Shown here: positions 50,821-60,143 of the stretch, in pieces
Layout: the number at the start of each line of letters is the position of its first letter
Numbering within the stretch: the stretch's first letter is position 1
Assembly (NCBI RefSeq): GCF_012958305.1
Contig: NZ_JABBYO010000011.1
Location: forward strand, 1 to 64,000
Direction of reading: 5' to 3'
DNA length: 64,000 nt
Source: Tautonia rosea
GTDB taxonomy: Bacteria > Planctomycetota > Planctomycetia > Isosphaerales > Isosphaeraceae
Program-made: the position numbers and the translations under genes
Notes under the pieces: generated by a model
Told to the model about the DNA's origin: nothing
Databases searched by the model: none
Seen by the model: only the letters and a program-made list of their open reading frames with translations

Positions 50821-52860
50821 ATGGAAGGATCAAATGAGCGGCGGGAGGCTGTCCCCGTGCCTCTGAACGGACCGGGCCCTCCCCAGGCCCAGTCCGATGC
50901 CACCCCCTTTCAGCGGATGGTCGAGCACGGTGCCGATGGCGTGGCGATCCTTGACGCCTCGGGAGTCATCGTCTACGCCAATCCGGCCGCCTCGGCCTTG
51001 CTTGGCCGGCCCTTGACTCAGTTGATCGGCCGTCCGCTGGGCTTGCCGGTCGTCGCCTTCCAGTCGGCCGAGATCGACGTGCCGACCACCGGAGATTCCA
51101 CGCGGATTGTCGAGCTCCGCTCAGCCGAAGGAATCTGGGACGGCCGACCCGCCTTGCTCGTCGGCCTGAGAGACGTCACGGCCTACCGTCGCCTGGCTGA
51201 CAGCCAGCGATTCCTGGCAAGGGCCGGGGCCGAGCTAGCCCATTCGCTCGATCTTCCTACCACGGTGGCCCGCATTGCCCAGCTTGTCATTGAGGATCTG
51301 GCCGACGGATGCCTGATCGACCTGATCCAGGCCGACGGCAGTGTCCACCGCCCCATCGCCCGCCACGCAACCGCCGAACTCGACGCCTTGCTGAACCCGC
51401 TTCGAGACGGCTCCTGCGTCGATCTGAACGATCCGATCGGCCTTCCCCGTGCCCTCCGCACCGGCCGCCCCAAGATCTACAACCGAACCACCGAATCGGC
51501 CCTCGACTCACTGGCGACTGATCCCGTCCGTCGCCAGGCGCTCCGGAAGCTCGGCATCGGTTCGATCATGATCCTCCCCCTGATCGCTCGGGATCGGACC
51601 CTCGGGGCCTTGACCCTCCTGACCACGCGCCCCGGTCACTTCTTCTCGGCCGCCGATCTTCCCAGTGCCGGAGAACTGGCCACCCTGGCCGCCCTGGCCA
51701 TCGACAACGCCCGGCTCTACGACGAGGCCCGAGACGCCGTCCGACGCCGAGACGAGTTCCTCGCCATGCTCTCGCACGAGCTACGCAACCCCCTCTCCTC
51801 GATCATTCACGCCGCCAACCTGATTCAGTCCCACCCGAACCTCCAGTCCAACCAGACCAACGCGATCGAAGTGGTGGCCCGACAGTCGCAGCAGATGAGC
51901 CGGTTGCTCGACGACCTGCTCGACATCTCTCGGGTCACCCGAGGCATCATCCATCTGGAGCGTCAGCCGGTCGATCTGCTCGACGTGCTTGAGCAGGCAT
52001 TGGAATCGGCCCGCCCGGCGATCGAAGCCTCCCACCACCGTCTGCAACTGAACCTGCCAGGCAATTCCCTGGCGGTGGTCGGTGATCAGACCCGACTGGT
52101 CCAGGTGCTGGTCAACCTGCTGACAAACGCCGCACGCTACACCCCCCCTGGCGGCGAGATCACCCTGGAGATCGTCTCGGGGCCGCAGACGGTCGAACTC
52201 GTGGTCCGAGACACCGGTATCGGCATCGAACCCGAGTTCCTCCCCCGCATCTTTGACCTGTTTGCCCAGGGACGGCGCGGCCTCGATCGCTCGCAAGGGG
52301 GCCTTGGCATCGGCCTGACCCTGGTCCGGGAGATCGTCGAGCTGCACGACGGCTCCATCTCGGCCTTCAGTGACGGGCCGGGACTCGGCAGCACCTTCCG
52401 CGTCCGATTGCCGGTGGCCGATGTCGAGACCCTCCCCCTCGACTCGCCCAACGTTCCGGCCCCGCAACCGGCTCAGACCGATCGAAGCCCCCTTCGCATC
52501 CTGCTGGTCGAGGATCACGCCGACAATCGCGAGATGCTCCGCACGCTGCTGACCCTCAACGGCCACCAGATTGAAACCGCCGCCGATGGTCTGGCGGCCC
52601 TCGAAGCCCTCCGACAGCGCCCAGACCTGGCCCTGATCGACATCGGCCTGCCCGGAATCGACGGCCTGACACTCGCCCGGATCGTTCGATCCGACCCCGA
52701 CCTCAGCGACCTCCCCTTGATCGCCGTGACCGGCTACGCCCGTCCCGAAGACCGTACCGAAGCCCTCGACGCCGGCTTCGACGACCATCTGCCCAAACCC
52801 GTCCGGCTCGAAGACCTCAAGCGCCTGCTCGATCGCCTCCCCCGGCGGTCCGACTCCTGA
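50821..52860 (+). CDS. PAS-GAF hybrid sensor histidine kinase with receiver domain
   Basis: This 679-residue protein starts at ATG 50821. A PAS domain (residues of about 30-125, DGVAILDASGVIVYANPAAS) and a GAF domain (about 140-300, ending LATLAALAIDNARLYDEARD) precede HisKA. The phospho-acceptor is His319 in AMLSHELRNPLSSIIHA. The HATPase domain has VNLLTNAARYTPPGGEI, DTGIGIEPEFLPRIFDLF and GGLGIGLTLVREIVELH. The C-terminal receiver has LLVEDHADNREML and Asp607 in LALIDIGLPGIDG. It lacks membrane helices. It follows kaiC by 36 bases. The layout resembles the clock kinase CikA (GAF, kinase, receiver) more than SasA, which has a KaiB-like sensor. An output or input role for the Kai system is inferred. 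Confidence 0.93.
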   Translation: MEGSNERREAVPVPLNGPGPPQAQSDATPFQRMVEHGADGVAILDASGVIVYANPAASALLGRPLTQLIGRPLGLPVVAFQSAEIDVPTTGDSTRIVELRSAEGIWDGRPALLVGLRDVTAYRRLADSQRFLARAGAELAHSLDLPTTVARIAQLVIEDLADGCLIDLIQADGSVHRPIARHATAELDALLNPLRDGSCVDLNDPIGLPRALRTGRPKIYNRTTESALDSLATDPVRRQALRKLGIGSIMILPLIARDRTLGALTLLTTRPGHFFSAADLPSAGELATLAALAIDNARLYDEARDAVRRRDEFLAMLSHELRNPLSSIIHAANLIQSHPNLQSNQTNAIEVVARQSQQMSRLLDDLLDISRVTRGIIHLERQPVDLLDVLEQALESARPAIEASHHRLQLNLPGNSLAVVGDQTRLVQVLVNLLTNAARYTPPGGEITLEIVSGPQTVELVVRDTGIGIEPEFLPRIFDLFAQGRRGLDRSQGGLGIGLTLVREIVELHDGSISAFSDGPGLGSTFRVRLPVADVETLPLDSPNVPAPQPAQTDRSPLRILLVEDHADNREMLRTLLTLNGHQIETAADGLAALEALRQRPDLALIDIGLPGIDGLTLARIVRSDPDLSDLPLIAVTGYARPEDRTEALDAGFDDHLPKPVRLEDLKRLLDRLPRRSDS

Positions 52861-52903
52861 TCCCCTCCTTTCCGCCCCCGCAACTCGCTCGCCACAGCCG
52901 CGA

Positions 52904-53377
52904 TCACCCCTCGGCATCGCCGCCGCCGTCCATCGGAGCGAACCGGGCCGCCGCCACGGCCGATCGGGTTTCGATCGGCGGCAACGCTCCCCGGTCAAGC
53001 CGCGCCACCCGTTCGGCCACAAGGCGGTCGAGCAAGGGGTCGGGACCAAGTGGCGGGCCGAGGATGAACACCACGTCCGGATGTCGGCTCGACAGGTCCT
53101 CTCGGGCCGCGGTCAGGTCGCGGAGCAGGTGGACTCCCATCGACAGGAAATAAGGGACCATCAGGACTCGGGTCGCTCCGCGAGCCACGCAACGATCCCC
53201 CGCCTCGGGAATCTCCGGCGTGGTCAGCTCCAGAAAGCCCGCTTCGACAATCGGATAGGTCCCCTGCTCGGCCATCCGATCGGCCAGGCGTCTCAGGTCG
53301 GCGTTGGCCGGCTCGTGTCGGCTGCCGTGGGCAATCAGCAGGACGGCCGTCACGGCCTCGGTCTGCGGTCGGGGCAT
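52904..53377 (-). CDS. Short CbiX-like sirohydrochlorin chelatase
   Basis: This 157-residue protein starts at ATG 53377 (MPRPQTEAVTAVLLIAHGSR). The metal-site His is in IAHGSRHEPANADL, and the second conserved region is RVLMVPYFLSMGVHLLRDLT. This half-length form matches small CbiX or SirB-like chelatases that insert cobalt or nickel/iron into sirohydrochlorin as homodimers. The glutamate-containing segment YPIVEAGFLELTTPEIPEA is also usual. The gene converges with the histidine kinase gene. A longer frame to 53578 has no good start. Confidence 0.85.
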   Translation of the reverse strand: MPRPQTEAVTAVLLIAHGSRHEPANADLRRLADRMAEQGTYPIVEAGFLELTTPEIPEAGDRCVARGATRVLMVPYFLSMGVHLLRDLTAAREDLSSRHPDVVFILGPPLGPDPLLDRLVAERVARLDRGALPPIETRSAVAAARFAPMDGGGDAEG

Positions 53378-53663
53378 CGGGACCACCTTAGAACGTGCGA
53401 CGGAGGGCGAGCCGTCGAGTCGTGATCGGCTCACGGTCGAGCCTCTTCCCGATTGTTTGCCTCCCCGACGACGCCGGCAAGGGGGCATCTTCATGATGAT
53501 CACGTTGCGATCAGGCCGGCTTTCCTTCTCTCGGAACGAAAACCCGCCGCCCCCGGCACTCGTTCCGATCCGGAACAAAGGCGGACGCGGCGGTGTCGTG
53601 TGACGCAGGGGACTCGCCCGGTTCGGCCAGTGTCTCGCACGGCGGCAAGCCCCGATCGATCCC

Positions 53664-54734
53664 TCAGCGGGGCAATCCTCCAGGAGTCGGCAACCCTCCT
53701 GGAACGGGGGTCAGGTCGGGCAAGACGCCGGGAATGCCCGGCGGAGGAGGAGCGGCCGACGGCAGGCCCAGCGGCGAAACGCTTTCCGGAACCGGCGGAG
53801 GAGGAGGCGCGGAGGCCGGCTTCGCCAGGGCTCCGGGATGTCGGTCGGCCGCCGTTTCGGGACGAGCGGTGACCACCACCAGACGCTCGACTACCGTTGA
53901 TCGGCCCCACTTCTCCGACTGGGATCGCGCTCCGAGACTGATCACGAGGCTTTCGCCCGGTTTGACCGGCCAGGCCCCCTCGACATGCGACCGGATGATC
54001 TCCGGCACCTGGAAGGACGCCTGGAGCTTCATGGCCCCGGTCTTGGAGACGGCCGGATCGTTCCCCTCTCCGAAGCGTCGAAAGAGGCCCGCGATCGGCC
54101 CTTGATCGCCCCCTTCGGGACCGGTAATCGCATCTTCGAACGATCCTGTGTGCACCCCTTGCAGGCTCGTCTCGTCGAGGTTCACCCCAACGACCAGGCC
54201 TTCGGGAGTCGGCGTGGCCGACAGGGCCATGTCCAGACCATTGTGCATCTGTTCCAGGATCGGCTGATAGGCCAGACCGCCTTCGCGGCCCGTCGGCTTC
54301 TCTCCCTGGCGTTCGAGATCGACGATGAGCTGGACGGTCGATCCGGTCATCGTCCGCGCCGATTGTCCTGCCGCAGCCACCGCCGAAGGGGCCTGCACGA
54401 CTGAGGATCGCGCGGTCTTTTCCACATAGTTCACCAGATCGCGGACCGCCGGTTCACCGACGGCCCAGACCATCAGGCCCGCCTGCCAGTCGAGCCTGCG
54501 CGTGCGGCCCTTGAGAACGCCTCGCCAGTCGAGCCCCTCGACCTGGAGATCGCGGACCTCAAAGACGTAGCGGGGGCCGTTGGCCATCTGCTGGGGCAAT
54601 TCCGCCGGGGTTCCCTGCGGCAAGACCGAGGGCTCCGGAATGGGGGCCGAAGGCGGCACGGGCGACGGCAATTGCGGGGGGCCTTCGAGCGGCGCCAGGA
54701 GCAAGACCAACGACGAGACAATCGCGCCGAGCAT
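53664..54734 (-). CDS. Exported proline-rich protein of unknown function
   Basis: This 356-residue protein starts at ATG 54734. A short signal (MLGAIVSSLVLLLAPLEGPP) is followed by a Pro-rich linker. A beta-rich domain comes next (RYVFEVRDLQVEGLDWRGVL, then GSTVQLIVDLERQG and EGLVVGVNLDETSLQGVHTG, then VKPGESLVISLGARSQSEKW). The last 60 residues are very Pro/Gly-rich. The central strands recall the N-domains of secretin-like proteins, but no clear match is evident. It is one of several exported proteins in this part of the window. Function not assigned. Confidence 0.65.
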   Translation of the reverse strand: MLGAIVSSLVLLLAPLEGPPQLPSPVPPSAPIPEPSVLPQGTPAELPQQMANGPRYVFEVRDLQVEGLDWRGVLKGRTRRLDWQAGLMVWAVGEPAVRDLVNYVEKTARSSVVQAPSAVAAAGQSARTMTGSTVQLIVDLERQGEKPTGREGGLAYQPILEQMHNGLDMALSATPTPEGLVVGVNLDETSLQGVHTGSFEDAITGPEGGDQGPIAGLFRRFGEGNDPAVSKTGAMKLQASFQVPEIIRSHVEGAWPVKPGESLVISLGARSQSEKWGRSTVVERLVVVTARPETAADRHPGALAKPASAPPPPPVPESVSPLGLPSAAPPPPGIPGVLPDLTPVPGGLPTPGGLPR

Positions 54735-54872
54735 CTGGGAGTCCCTCCCTCCGAGCTGGCAATTTCGTATCCATCCGTTCCCTTTGAGGACCGCGAGGCG
54801 GCCCCCGGGGCGGCGGATCATAGCCCTGAGCCCTCGAACGGTCAACCGAACTCCTGGCACCCTTCGACCGGA

Positions 54873-55832
54873 TTACGGCTCCTGGGTCCAGGGGGGAACA
54901 GACGATTCGGTCTGGCTCGGCTCGTCGGCAAACGGCTCCAGGTGGACGAGCACATCCCGCAGGGTCGGGAAGGCTTCCAGCAGGCGATCCTTGACCCGAT
55001 GGCCGATCCGGTGCCCCTCGGCAATGGTCAACTGGGGGTCGACTTCCAGATGGATGTCTGCGAAGTACTCCAGCCCCGACTTCCGCACCCACAAGGTCTC
55101 GACTCCCTTGACCTCGGGATCGGCCAGGGCCTCGGCCTCGATCCGGGAGACGAACTCCCCCTCGGCCTGGGCATCCATCAGCTCGTGAGCACTTTCCCAG
55201 ACGAGAACCACCGCCGATCGCACTATGATCGCCATGACGACCAGGGCGGCCACCTCATCGGCGAAGCGATACCCGGGTCCTCCCCATCGCACGACCGACA
55301 GGCCGATCAGGACGGCCAGGGCACTGAAGGCATCGGCCCGATGGTCCCAGGCGTTGGCGACCAGCGCTCTCGACCCCGTCCGCCGGCCGATCCCGATCTT
55401 GTACCGGAACAGGACTTCCTTGATCACCACGTTGACCGCGGCGATGACGAGGGTCCAGCCGGGGGGGATCTCGTGCTGCTCCGGCAGGCGTCGGATCGCC
55501 TCCGTCCCCACGAGAAGCGCCGAGCCGAGCACCAAGAGCGAGACGCTCAGGCCGGCGATCGCCTCAGCCCGGGTGTGACCGTACGGATGCTCGCGGTCCG
55601 GGGGTCGTTGCGCCAGCCTCAGGGCGACCAGCACGGCGAGCGACGTGACCACGTCTCCCAGCGAGTTGACCGCGTCGGAGATCAGGGCGAACGAGTGTCC
55701 GACCAGCCCGCCGACCAGCTTGGCCGCTCCGAGCCCGGCGTTGACCACCAGGCCCAGAACCGCCGCTCCGACGACCTCGCGGTACAGGGCCGCTCGCGAC
55801 TCCTCTCTCGGCACCCTTGGCCCCTCTGTCAC
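54873..55832 (-). CDS. Cation diffusion facilitator (zinc/iron-type) transporter
   Basis: This 319-residue protein starts at GTG 55832 with GGAG upstream. Six membrane helices include the zinc site residues: SFALISDAVNSLGDVVTSLA (helix 2, with SDAxxxxxD) and VANAWDHRADAFSALAVLIG (helix 5, HxxxD). The cytosolic loop carries REHPYGHTRAEAIAGL. The C-terminal ferredoxin-like domain (KGVETLWVRKSGLEYFADIH onward) is the regulatory metal sensor. It exports Zn, Mn, Fe or Cd by proton exchange at the inner membrane; the metal is not fixed by sequence. Confidence 0.95.
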   Translation of the reverse strand: MTEGPRVPREESRAALYREVVGAAVLGLVVNAGLGAAKLVGGLVGHSFALISDAVNSLGDVVTSLAVLVALRLAQRPPDREHPYGHTRAEAIAGLSVSLLVLGSALLVGTEAIRRLPEQHEIPPGWTLVIAAVNVVIKEVLFRYKIGIGRRTGSRALVANAWDHRADAFSALAVLIGLSVVRWGGPGYRFADEVAALVVMAIIVRSAVVLVWESAHELMDAQAEGEFVSRIEAEALADPEVKGVETLWVRKSGLEYFADIHLEVDPQLTIAEGHRIGHRVKDRLLEAFPTLRDVLVHLEPFADEPSQTESSVPPWTQEP

Positions 55833-56030
55833 CGGCTCCGACCTCCCCGCCTCGATGGCTTCGAGCCTCGTTGTCCTGCCCAGGCGTTCCTCCCCCTTAT
55901 ACCCGCCCGATCCGGTCCGCGCCCGCGCTGATCTTTCTGGGTCTGCTCTGGGATGAATTCGGGATGAAGCCCGAGCCCACTACTCCGACTCGAATCGAGC
56001 CGGCTCCGGCATCCTGCGAGAATCCCTCCG

Positions 56031-56545
56031 ATGAGCACGACATGGACCGATTCCGCCCGTTCGCAACCTGCCTCCTCCTCCCTCCTCGATTCCCTTCGCC
56101 ACCGAGCCTCGCGGACGACCTCGTTGATGCGTATGGGGTACGACGAAGGCTGGATCGTGCTCGGCGTTGCCGCGATGGGGATGTTCAAGGTCCTGCCCAT
56201 CGCCCTGCCGCTGGTGTCTGTCTCTCCGGCAACGGCCCTGCTCTCGTCGGCTCTGCTGGGCCGGCACACGGGGAGCCAGCGGTCCAGCGGATCGGGGCAA
56301 CCCTGGCGGACTCCTTCGGCCGGGGGCACTTCGGGGCGATCAAGGGGATCGCCATGGCGATCGTCATCGGGGCCTCGGCCCTTGGTCCCCTGCCGCTGGC
56401 GATCGCCCGGGACAGCCTCGGCCACAACGACCTCGCCCTGATGGGCCTGATGATCTTCCCGGTCGCCGCCGGCCTCGCCGTCCGGTCGGCCCGGCCACCG
56501 GTGCTTCCCGAGACCGACCGAGGGCCCTCGGCTGCTCCGGCCTGA
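56031..56545 (+). pseudogene. Degenerate MFS transporter
   Basis: A short frame starts MSTTWTDSARSQPASSSLLD and soon reads YDEGWIVLGVAAMGMFKVLP, an N-terminal MFS-like helix. After about 80 residues the reading continues only in another frame, GEPAVQRIGATLADSFGRGH, then FGAIKGIAMAIVIGASALGP and LPLAIARDSLGHNDLALMGL, which is the C-terminal part of a transporter. About half of the expected 400 residues is missing and a frameshift lies near 56270. The gene is therefore a deleted, frameshifted remnant. Confidence 0.75.
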
Positions 56546-56580
56546 GCAGCATGGATCGCACCCGGTCCGATCCATGCTGC
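56546..56580 (+). terminator. Perfect 13-bp hairpin after the MFS remnant
   Basis: GCAGCATGGATCG (56546-56558) and CGATCCATGCTGC (56568-56580) flank nine bases. It starts directly after the last stop of the MFS remnant. No T-run follows, so terminator function is uncertain. Confidence 0.5.
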
Positions 56581-56712
56581 AACCAATCGACACGGAAACA
56601 CGCAAGCCTTGACCATTGCGACCGTATGGCTCAGAATTCAGGCATCTCTTTCGAGATCGCCCTGGCTCCCCAGGGGGATCGGTCGTCCCTCTAACGCTGC
56701 GGACGCTGCGTC

Positions 56713-57162
56713 ATGGGCCTGTCCGACGGAAACGCGTTTCTCGATCAGCTTGTGACTATTTTCCGATTGGGCAGCACCGCGCCCATCTCGGTCGAGCACG
56801 AGGAGCTGGTCGGGCGAGTCCAGGCCCTTTACGCGTGCATCATTCGGGGAGACTTCGCGGCGTTGGGGGAGTTGATGACCGAGGACGTCTGCCTCGACAT
56901 CGACGCGCCGTCGATGCCCGCCTTCCACGGGACGACCCACGGCCGGGCCGAGGTCCTTGCCGTCATCGAGCGGAACTTCGCTCAGGTCGGCGAGCAAGTT
57001 CCGAAGGTCCACGAGGTGGTTGTCCAGGGAGAGACCGTGGTCGTCCTCTGCCGGGAATCGGGCCAGGTGATGCCCGACGGCCAGCCCTATGTGCTGAGCT
57101 GGCTCCAATTCTTCACCTTCCGCGAGGGCCGGCTGAGTTTGATCCGCGAGAGGATCTCCTGA
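56713..57162 (+). CDS. NTF2-like/SnoaL-fold protein
   Basis: This 149-residue protein starts at ATG 56713. The cone-like NTF2 fold is suggested by VQALYACIIRGDFAALGELM, TEDVCLDIDAPSMPAFHGTT and GRAEVLAVIERNFAQV, followed by strands with VVVQGETVVVLCRESGQVM and SWLQFFTFREGRLSLI. The family includes polyketide cyclases, isomerases and small-molecule binders; no catalytic residue set can be assigned. There is no signal peptide. It converges with the BON-domain gene 30 bases downstream. Confidence 0.82.
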   Translation: MGLSDGNAFLDQLVTIFRLGSTAPISVEHEELVGRVQALYACIIRGDFAALGELMTEDVCLDIDAPSMPAFHGTTHGRAEVLAVIERNFAQVGEQVPKVHEVVVQGETVVVLCRESGQVMPDGQPYVLSWLQFFTFREGRLSLIRERIS

Positions 57163-57192
57163 CCGGCCTCGTCCGGGGTCGACTCGTTCGTG

Positions 57193-57828
57193 TCAGGGGG
57201 TCGGCAGCGGAGGGCGGATGGACGGGGTCGGCTCGACCGGAGTCTCGGGCTCGGGGGCCTGCCGAGGCTCGGAACGTCGCAGCGGTTCCAGACCTGGCTC
57301 GGCTCCGGGATTCGGCTGCGGCTCGGTGCGGGGCAGCGGTTCCAAGATCGGTTCGGAGCGCAGTTCCCCAAGGGGACGGTCGGTTGTGGAGCCGGGCAGA
57401 ACGGTCGTGGTGGTCCCCTCCGGCGCAACCAGTTCGTTAAAGACCCGCGAGACACCGACGGTCGAAATGGCCAGCGCCGCGGCCCGATCCGCCGCCTCGG
57501 GGGTGGGCACGCTCCCCCGGAGAATCACCACTCCGCCGGGCCGGGCGTCGATGACGAACCGGCTGCCGGTCAACTCCTTCTCCCAGAGCAACCGGCTGTA
57601 GACGCGGGAGGTCACCTCCATCGACTCGACCGCGCCTCGGGTCCGGGAGAAGGCAGTTCGCAAGCTCCGCTCGACCGCCCGGCCCGCCGTGTCGAGCGCG
57701 CCACCGACGACCTGCCCGACCTGTTCCGCCGGCCCTTCGGGTCGAAGGATTTGAGCCTCGGCGGTCGACGCCGTCCCGATCAAGGCCAGAGCCGCCAGCC
57801 AGGCTCCCTGATGGTTGAGCATTTTCAT
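57193..57828 (-). CDS. Exported BON-domain protein with proline-rich tail
   Basis: This 211-residue protein starts at ATG 57828. The signal peptide is GAWLAALALIGTASTAEA. A BON domain (residues of about 70-140: YSRLLWEKELTGSRFVIDAR, GGVVILRGSVPTPEAADRAA, ALAISTVGVSRVFNELV) follows. It is the alpha/beta fold that associates with membranes or ligands in OsmY and similar proteins. The last 70 residues are Pro/Glu/Arg-rich repeats (LEPLPRTEPQPNPGAEPG), a probable disordered tail. The role is unknown; envelope association is expected. The frame is open upstream to 58005. Confidence 0.85.
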   Translation of the reverse strand: MKMLNHQGAWLAALALIGTASTAEAQILRPEGPAEQVGQVVGGALDTAGRAVERSLRTAFSRTRGAVESMEVTSRVYSRLLWEKELTGSRFVIDARPGGVVILRGSVPTPEAADRAAALAISTVGVSRVFNELVAPEGTTTTVLPGSTTDRPLGELRSEPILEPLPRTEPQPNPGAEPGLEPLRRSEPRQAPEPETPVEPTPSIRPPLPTP

Positions 57829-58895
57829 GGGTGCATTCCTCCGTGATTGGCGATTCCTGATCGCTGCCTGCTCCTCCGATCGGTTGCGGACGAGCCTGTC
57901 GATCAAGTATGGCATCCCTTCGCCTGGCGTCGAGCCGAATTCTGGGAAGAGGGGGAGCCTGCATCCCCCCTTGGCGTCTCGGCGACAGGCGGATTGCTCT
58001 CTCAATGCGGCGAGCGGCCAGAACCGCGAGCCGGGAGGCCGCCCCCGGAAGGCATCCGTTCGTGGGACGACATCGGGAGGAACACGGTGCGCCGCGCCGC
58101 AAGGCTCCGGTGCGCTCTGAGCCGTCGTCGCTTCTGTCAGGGCAGAAACGGGTTGCGTGGATCGAGGCGGTTCGTTTCGTCACAGTGCGCCGCGATGCTG
58201 GCGGGGTTCGAGGCCAGGTGCCGGGCCGTTGCCGAGCGATCGGGGCCGCTCGGTCTGGATTGGGCGGAGGTGGGGGACGGTGCGCCTCGGGTGCGCGGCT
58301 CGGTGCGCCTGAGATGGTTGTTGATCGTCGTTGTGGCACTTGGGCTTACGGCGATCGAGGCCGTTCGTTTCGTCAGAGTGCACCCGTTGAATTGGCTTCG
58401 TTTCGCGCTGATCGGCCCGGAGTCGAGGTCGAGGGAGTATCGAGGGATTCGGGGATCGTATCGAATTGCCAAAGAGGGGGCCTGGCGTCGAACCGGATGG
58501 TCGTCGGCCCGGGAGGGGACGGCGGAGGGATCGACACGATGCCATGCCTTTTATCATCGGGAATTGGCGGGGCCTCAGTCACACAAATGATCGGTTACGA
58601 CCGCGTCGCCGATCGGCAGGAGAGGGGCAACGGGGGAGGGATGTCGCGTAGAGGCGCAACGGCGCGGAGGAGAGGGAAACGAGCGCGAAGAAAAAACGGA
58701 ACGAGAGGTCGCGATCGCACGCGCTGAGTTCGCGTCTCGGCGGCTCTGCGGCTTTGTGCGAGATCCCTGCCACATCTCGGTTGTCGAAATCCGTTGGTGC
58801 ATCCTGAGGATTTCGATTGAAATTGCGATTGCGCGTATGTATGGTCGCGGGACAGATGCGACGGACGGATCGAGTCACCACGGAGGATCCAACCG
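57829..58895. repeat. Noncoding spacer with a 28-bp direct repeat
   Basis: About 1 kb without a supported gene; overlapping frames on both strands contradict each other. A direct repeat of 28 bases with two differences is present at 58161-58188 and 58354-58381 (ATCGAGGCGGTTCGTTTCGT then CACAGTGC in the first). Around 58740-58790 the text resembles a dispersed intergenic sequence (GCGTCTCGGCGGCTCTGCGG). The promoter of the DUF1559 gene at 58896 should lie at its right end. Confidence 0.6.
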
Positions 58896-59939
58896 ATGAG
58901 AACCGTCTGCAAGACAGGGGATCGGCGCAAAGGCCTTTCGATGATCGAATTGCTGGTGGTCGTCGGGGTGATGGCCATTTTGGCCGCCCTGCTGCTGTCG
59001 GCGGTGATGTCGGCCCGGGAAGCGGCCCGGCGGGCGCAGTGCCAGAGTCAACTGAGGCAACTAGCCCTGGCCTTGCAGACCTATCACGGGACATTCGAGG
59101 CGTTCCCGCTGGGGATGACCCTTGGCCACGATCCGAGGTGGATGAACCCCGATGCGCCTCCGTTCCCGGACGAGAGCTTCCTCGTCGCCGTGCTCCCCTT
59201 CATCGAGCAGCAACCGGCCTACGACGCGATCAACCACGGGCTCTGGATCGTCTCGGCGGAGAACACGACGATCCACGCCTTCCGCCTGAGGACCTTTGCC
59301 TGCCCGAGCGATCCCGGCGCGGGCGAGGCGTTCCCAATCGGCACCTTCGGCGCGTCTCCCCCGTACACGACCCCGGAGTCGCGATCGTCGCGCTTCAGCT
59401 ACGTCGGGAACCTCGGCGCTGTGGCCGTGGAGCTGCTGAATGCGCCGGATCCCGACCGTCCGGTCGATCGCCGGCTTCGGGAGCAGGTCAACGGGCTGAT
59501 CACGTTCGATCCCGTGCGGATCGCCTCGATTACGGATGGCCTGAGCCAGACGATGCTTCTTTCCGAGCGCGCTGTCGGGCCGATCATGGAAGGCGACGAC
59601 CCGTATTTCCACGGCTTCGCCCGCTGGTATCTGGGCTCGCGGTACCAGACCCTCTTCACCACAACCGCCCCGCCCAACGGGTCACTCGATGAGAATCCGC
59701 ACATCGCCCTCGACTCGGCTTCAAGCCTTCACCGTGGGGGCGTGCTGGTGGCGATGACCGACGGATCGGTCCGCTTCGTCTCGGAAACGATCAACTCCTG
59801 GGCAATTGACCCGGCCTCGGGCCCCTCCGGCGCCGTCCTGGAACCGGGCGGCTGGTGGCGCGACCTCCCCACGCCCGGCGTCTGGCAGGCGCTTGCGACC
59901 CGAAGCGGTGGCGAGGTGATTACCGACAACTCGTATTGA
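58896..59939 (+). CDS. DUF1559 protein with type IV pilin-like N-terminus, second copy
   Basis: This 347-residue protein starts at ATG 58896. The prepilin region is RKGLSMIELLVVVGVMAILA, with Ser-Met in place of Phe-Thr at the cleavage site. SAREAARRAQCQSQLRQLAL, then QTYHGTFEAFPLG, follows. The C-terminus has LHRGGVLVAMTDGSVRFVSE and RSGGEVITDNSY, the family's ending. It is related to, but clearly diverged from, the copy at 29368. It stands alone here, after a 1-kb noncoding spacer, without a lipoprotein partner. Confidence 0.95.
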   Translation: MRTVCKTGDRRKGLSMIELLVVVGVMAILAALLLSAVMSAREAARRAQCQSQLRQLALALQTYHGTFEAFPLGMTLGHDPRWMNPDAPPFPDESFLVAVLPFIEQQPAYDAINHGLWIVSAENTTIHAFRLRTFACPSDPGAGEAFPIGTFGASPPYTTPESRSSRFSYVGNLGAVAVELLNAPDPDRPVDRRLREQVNGLITFDPVRIASITDGLSQTMLLSERAVGPIMEGDDPYFHGFARWYLGSRYQTLFTTTAPPNGSLDENPHIALDSASSLHRGGVLVAMTDGSVRFVSETINSWAIDPASGPSGAVLEPGGWWRDLPTPGVWQALATRSGGEVITDNSY

Positions 59940-60143
59940 ACGCCTGGCTCGCAAGCGGATCACCTGACTCGCAAAAGCCCGAGCGGTGCCGATCGAGTAT
60001 TGAAGCGAATTGCCTCGGTGAGCGGAAACGCCAGCGGATCATCCCGATCCAGACTTCTGTCGCCCAGCCACCGATTTCCGATCGTCTGGATGGGTTGCCA
60101 AGACAGAGGATGGCTCCGAAGGAATCCTCACGAGGATAGGGGA

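Noticed and set aside
57847-58727. Two overlapping plus-strand frames in the spacer before the second DUF1559 gene
   Set aside because: Both are basic, low-complexity and mutually exclusive, with no ribosome site or family; the DNA looks noncoding.
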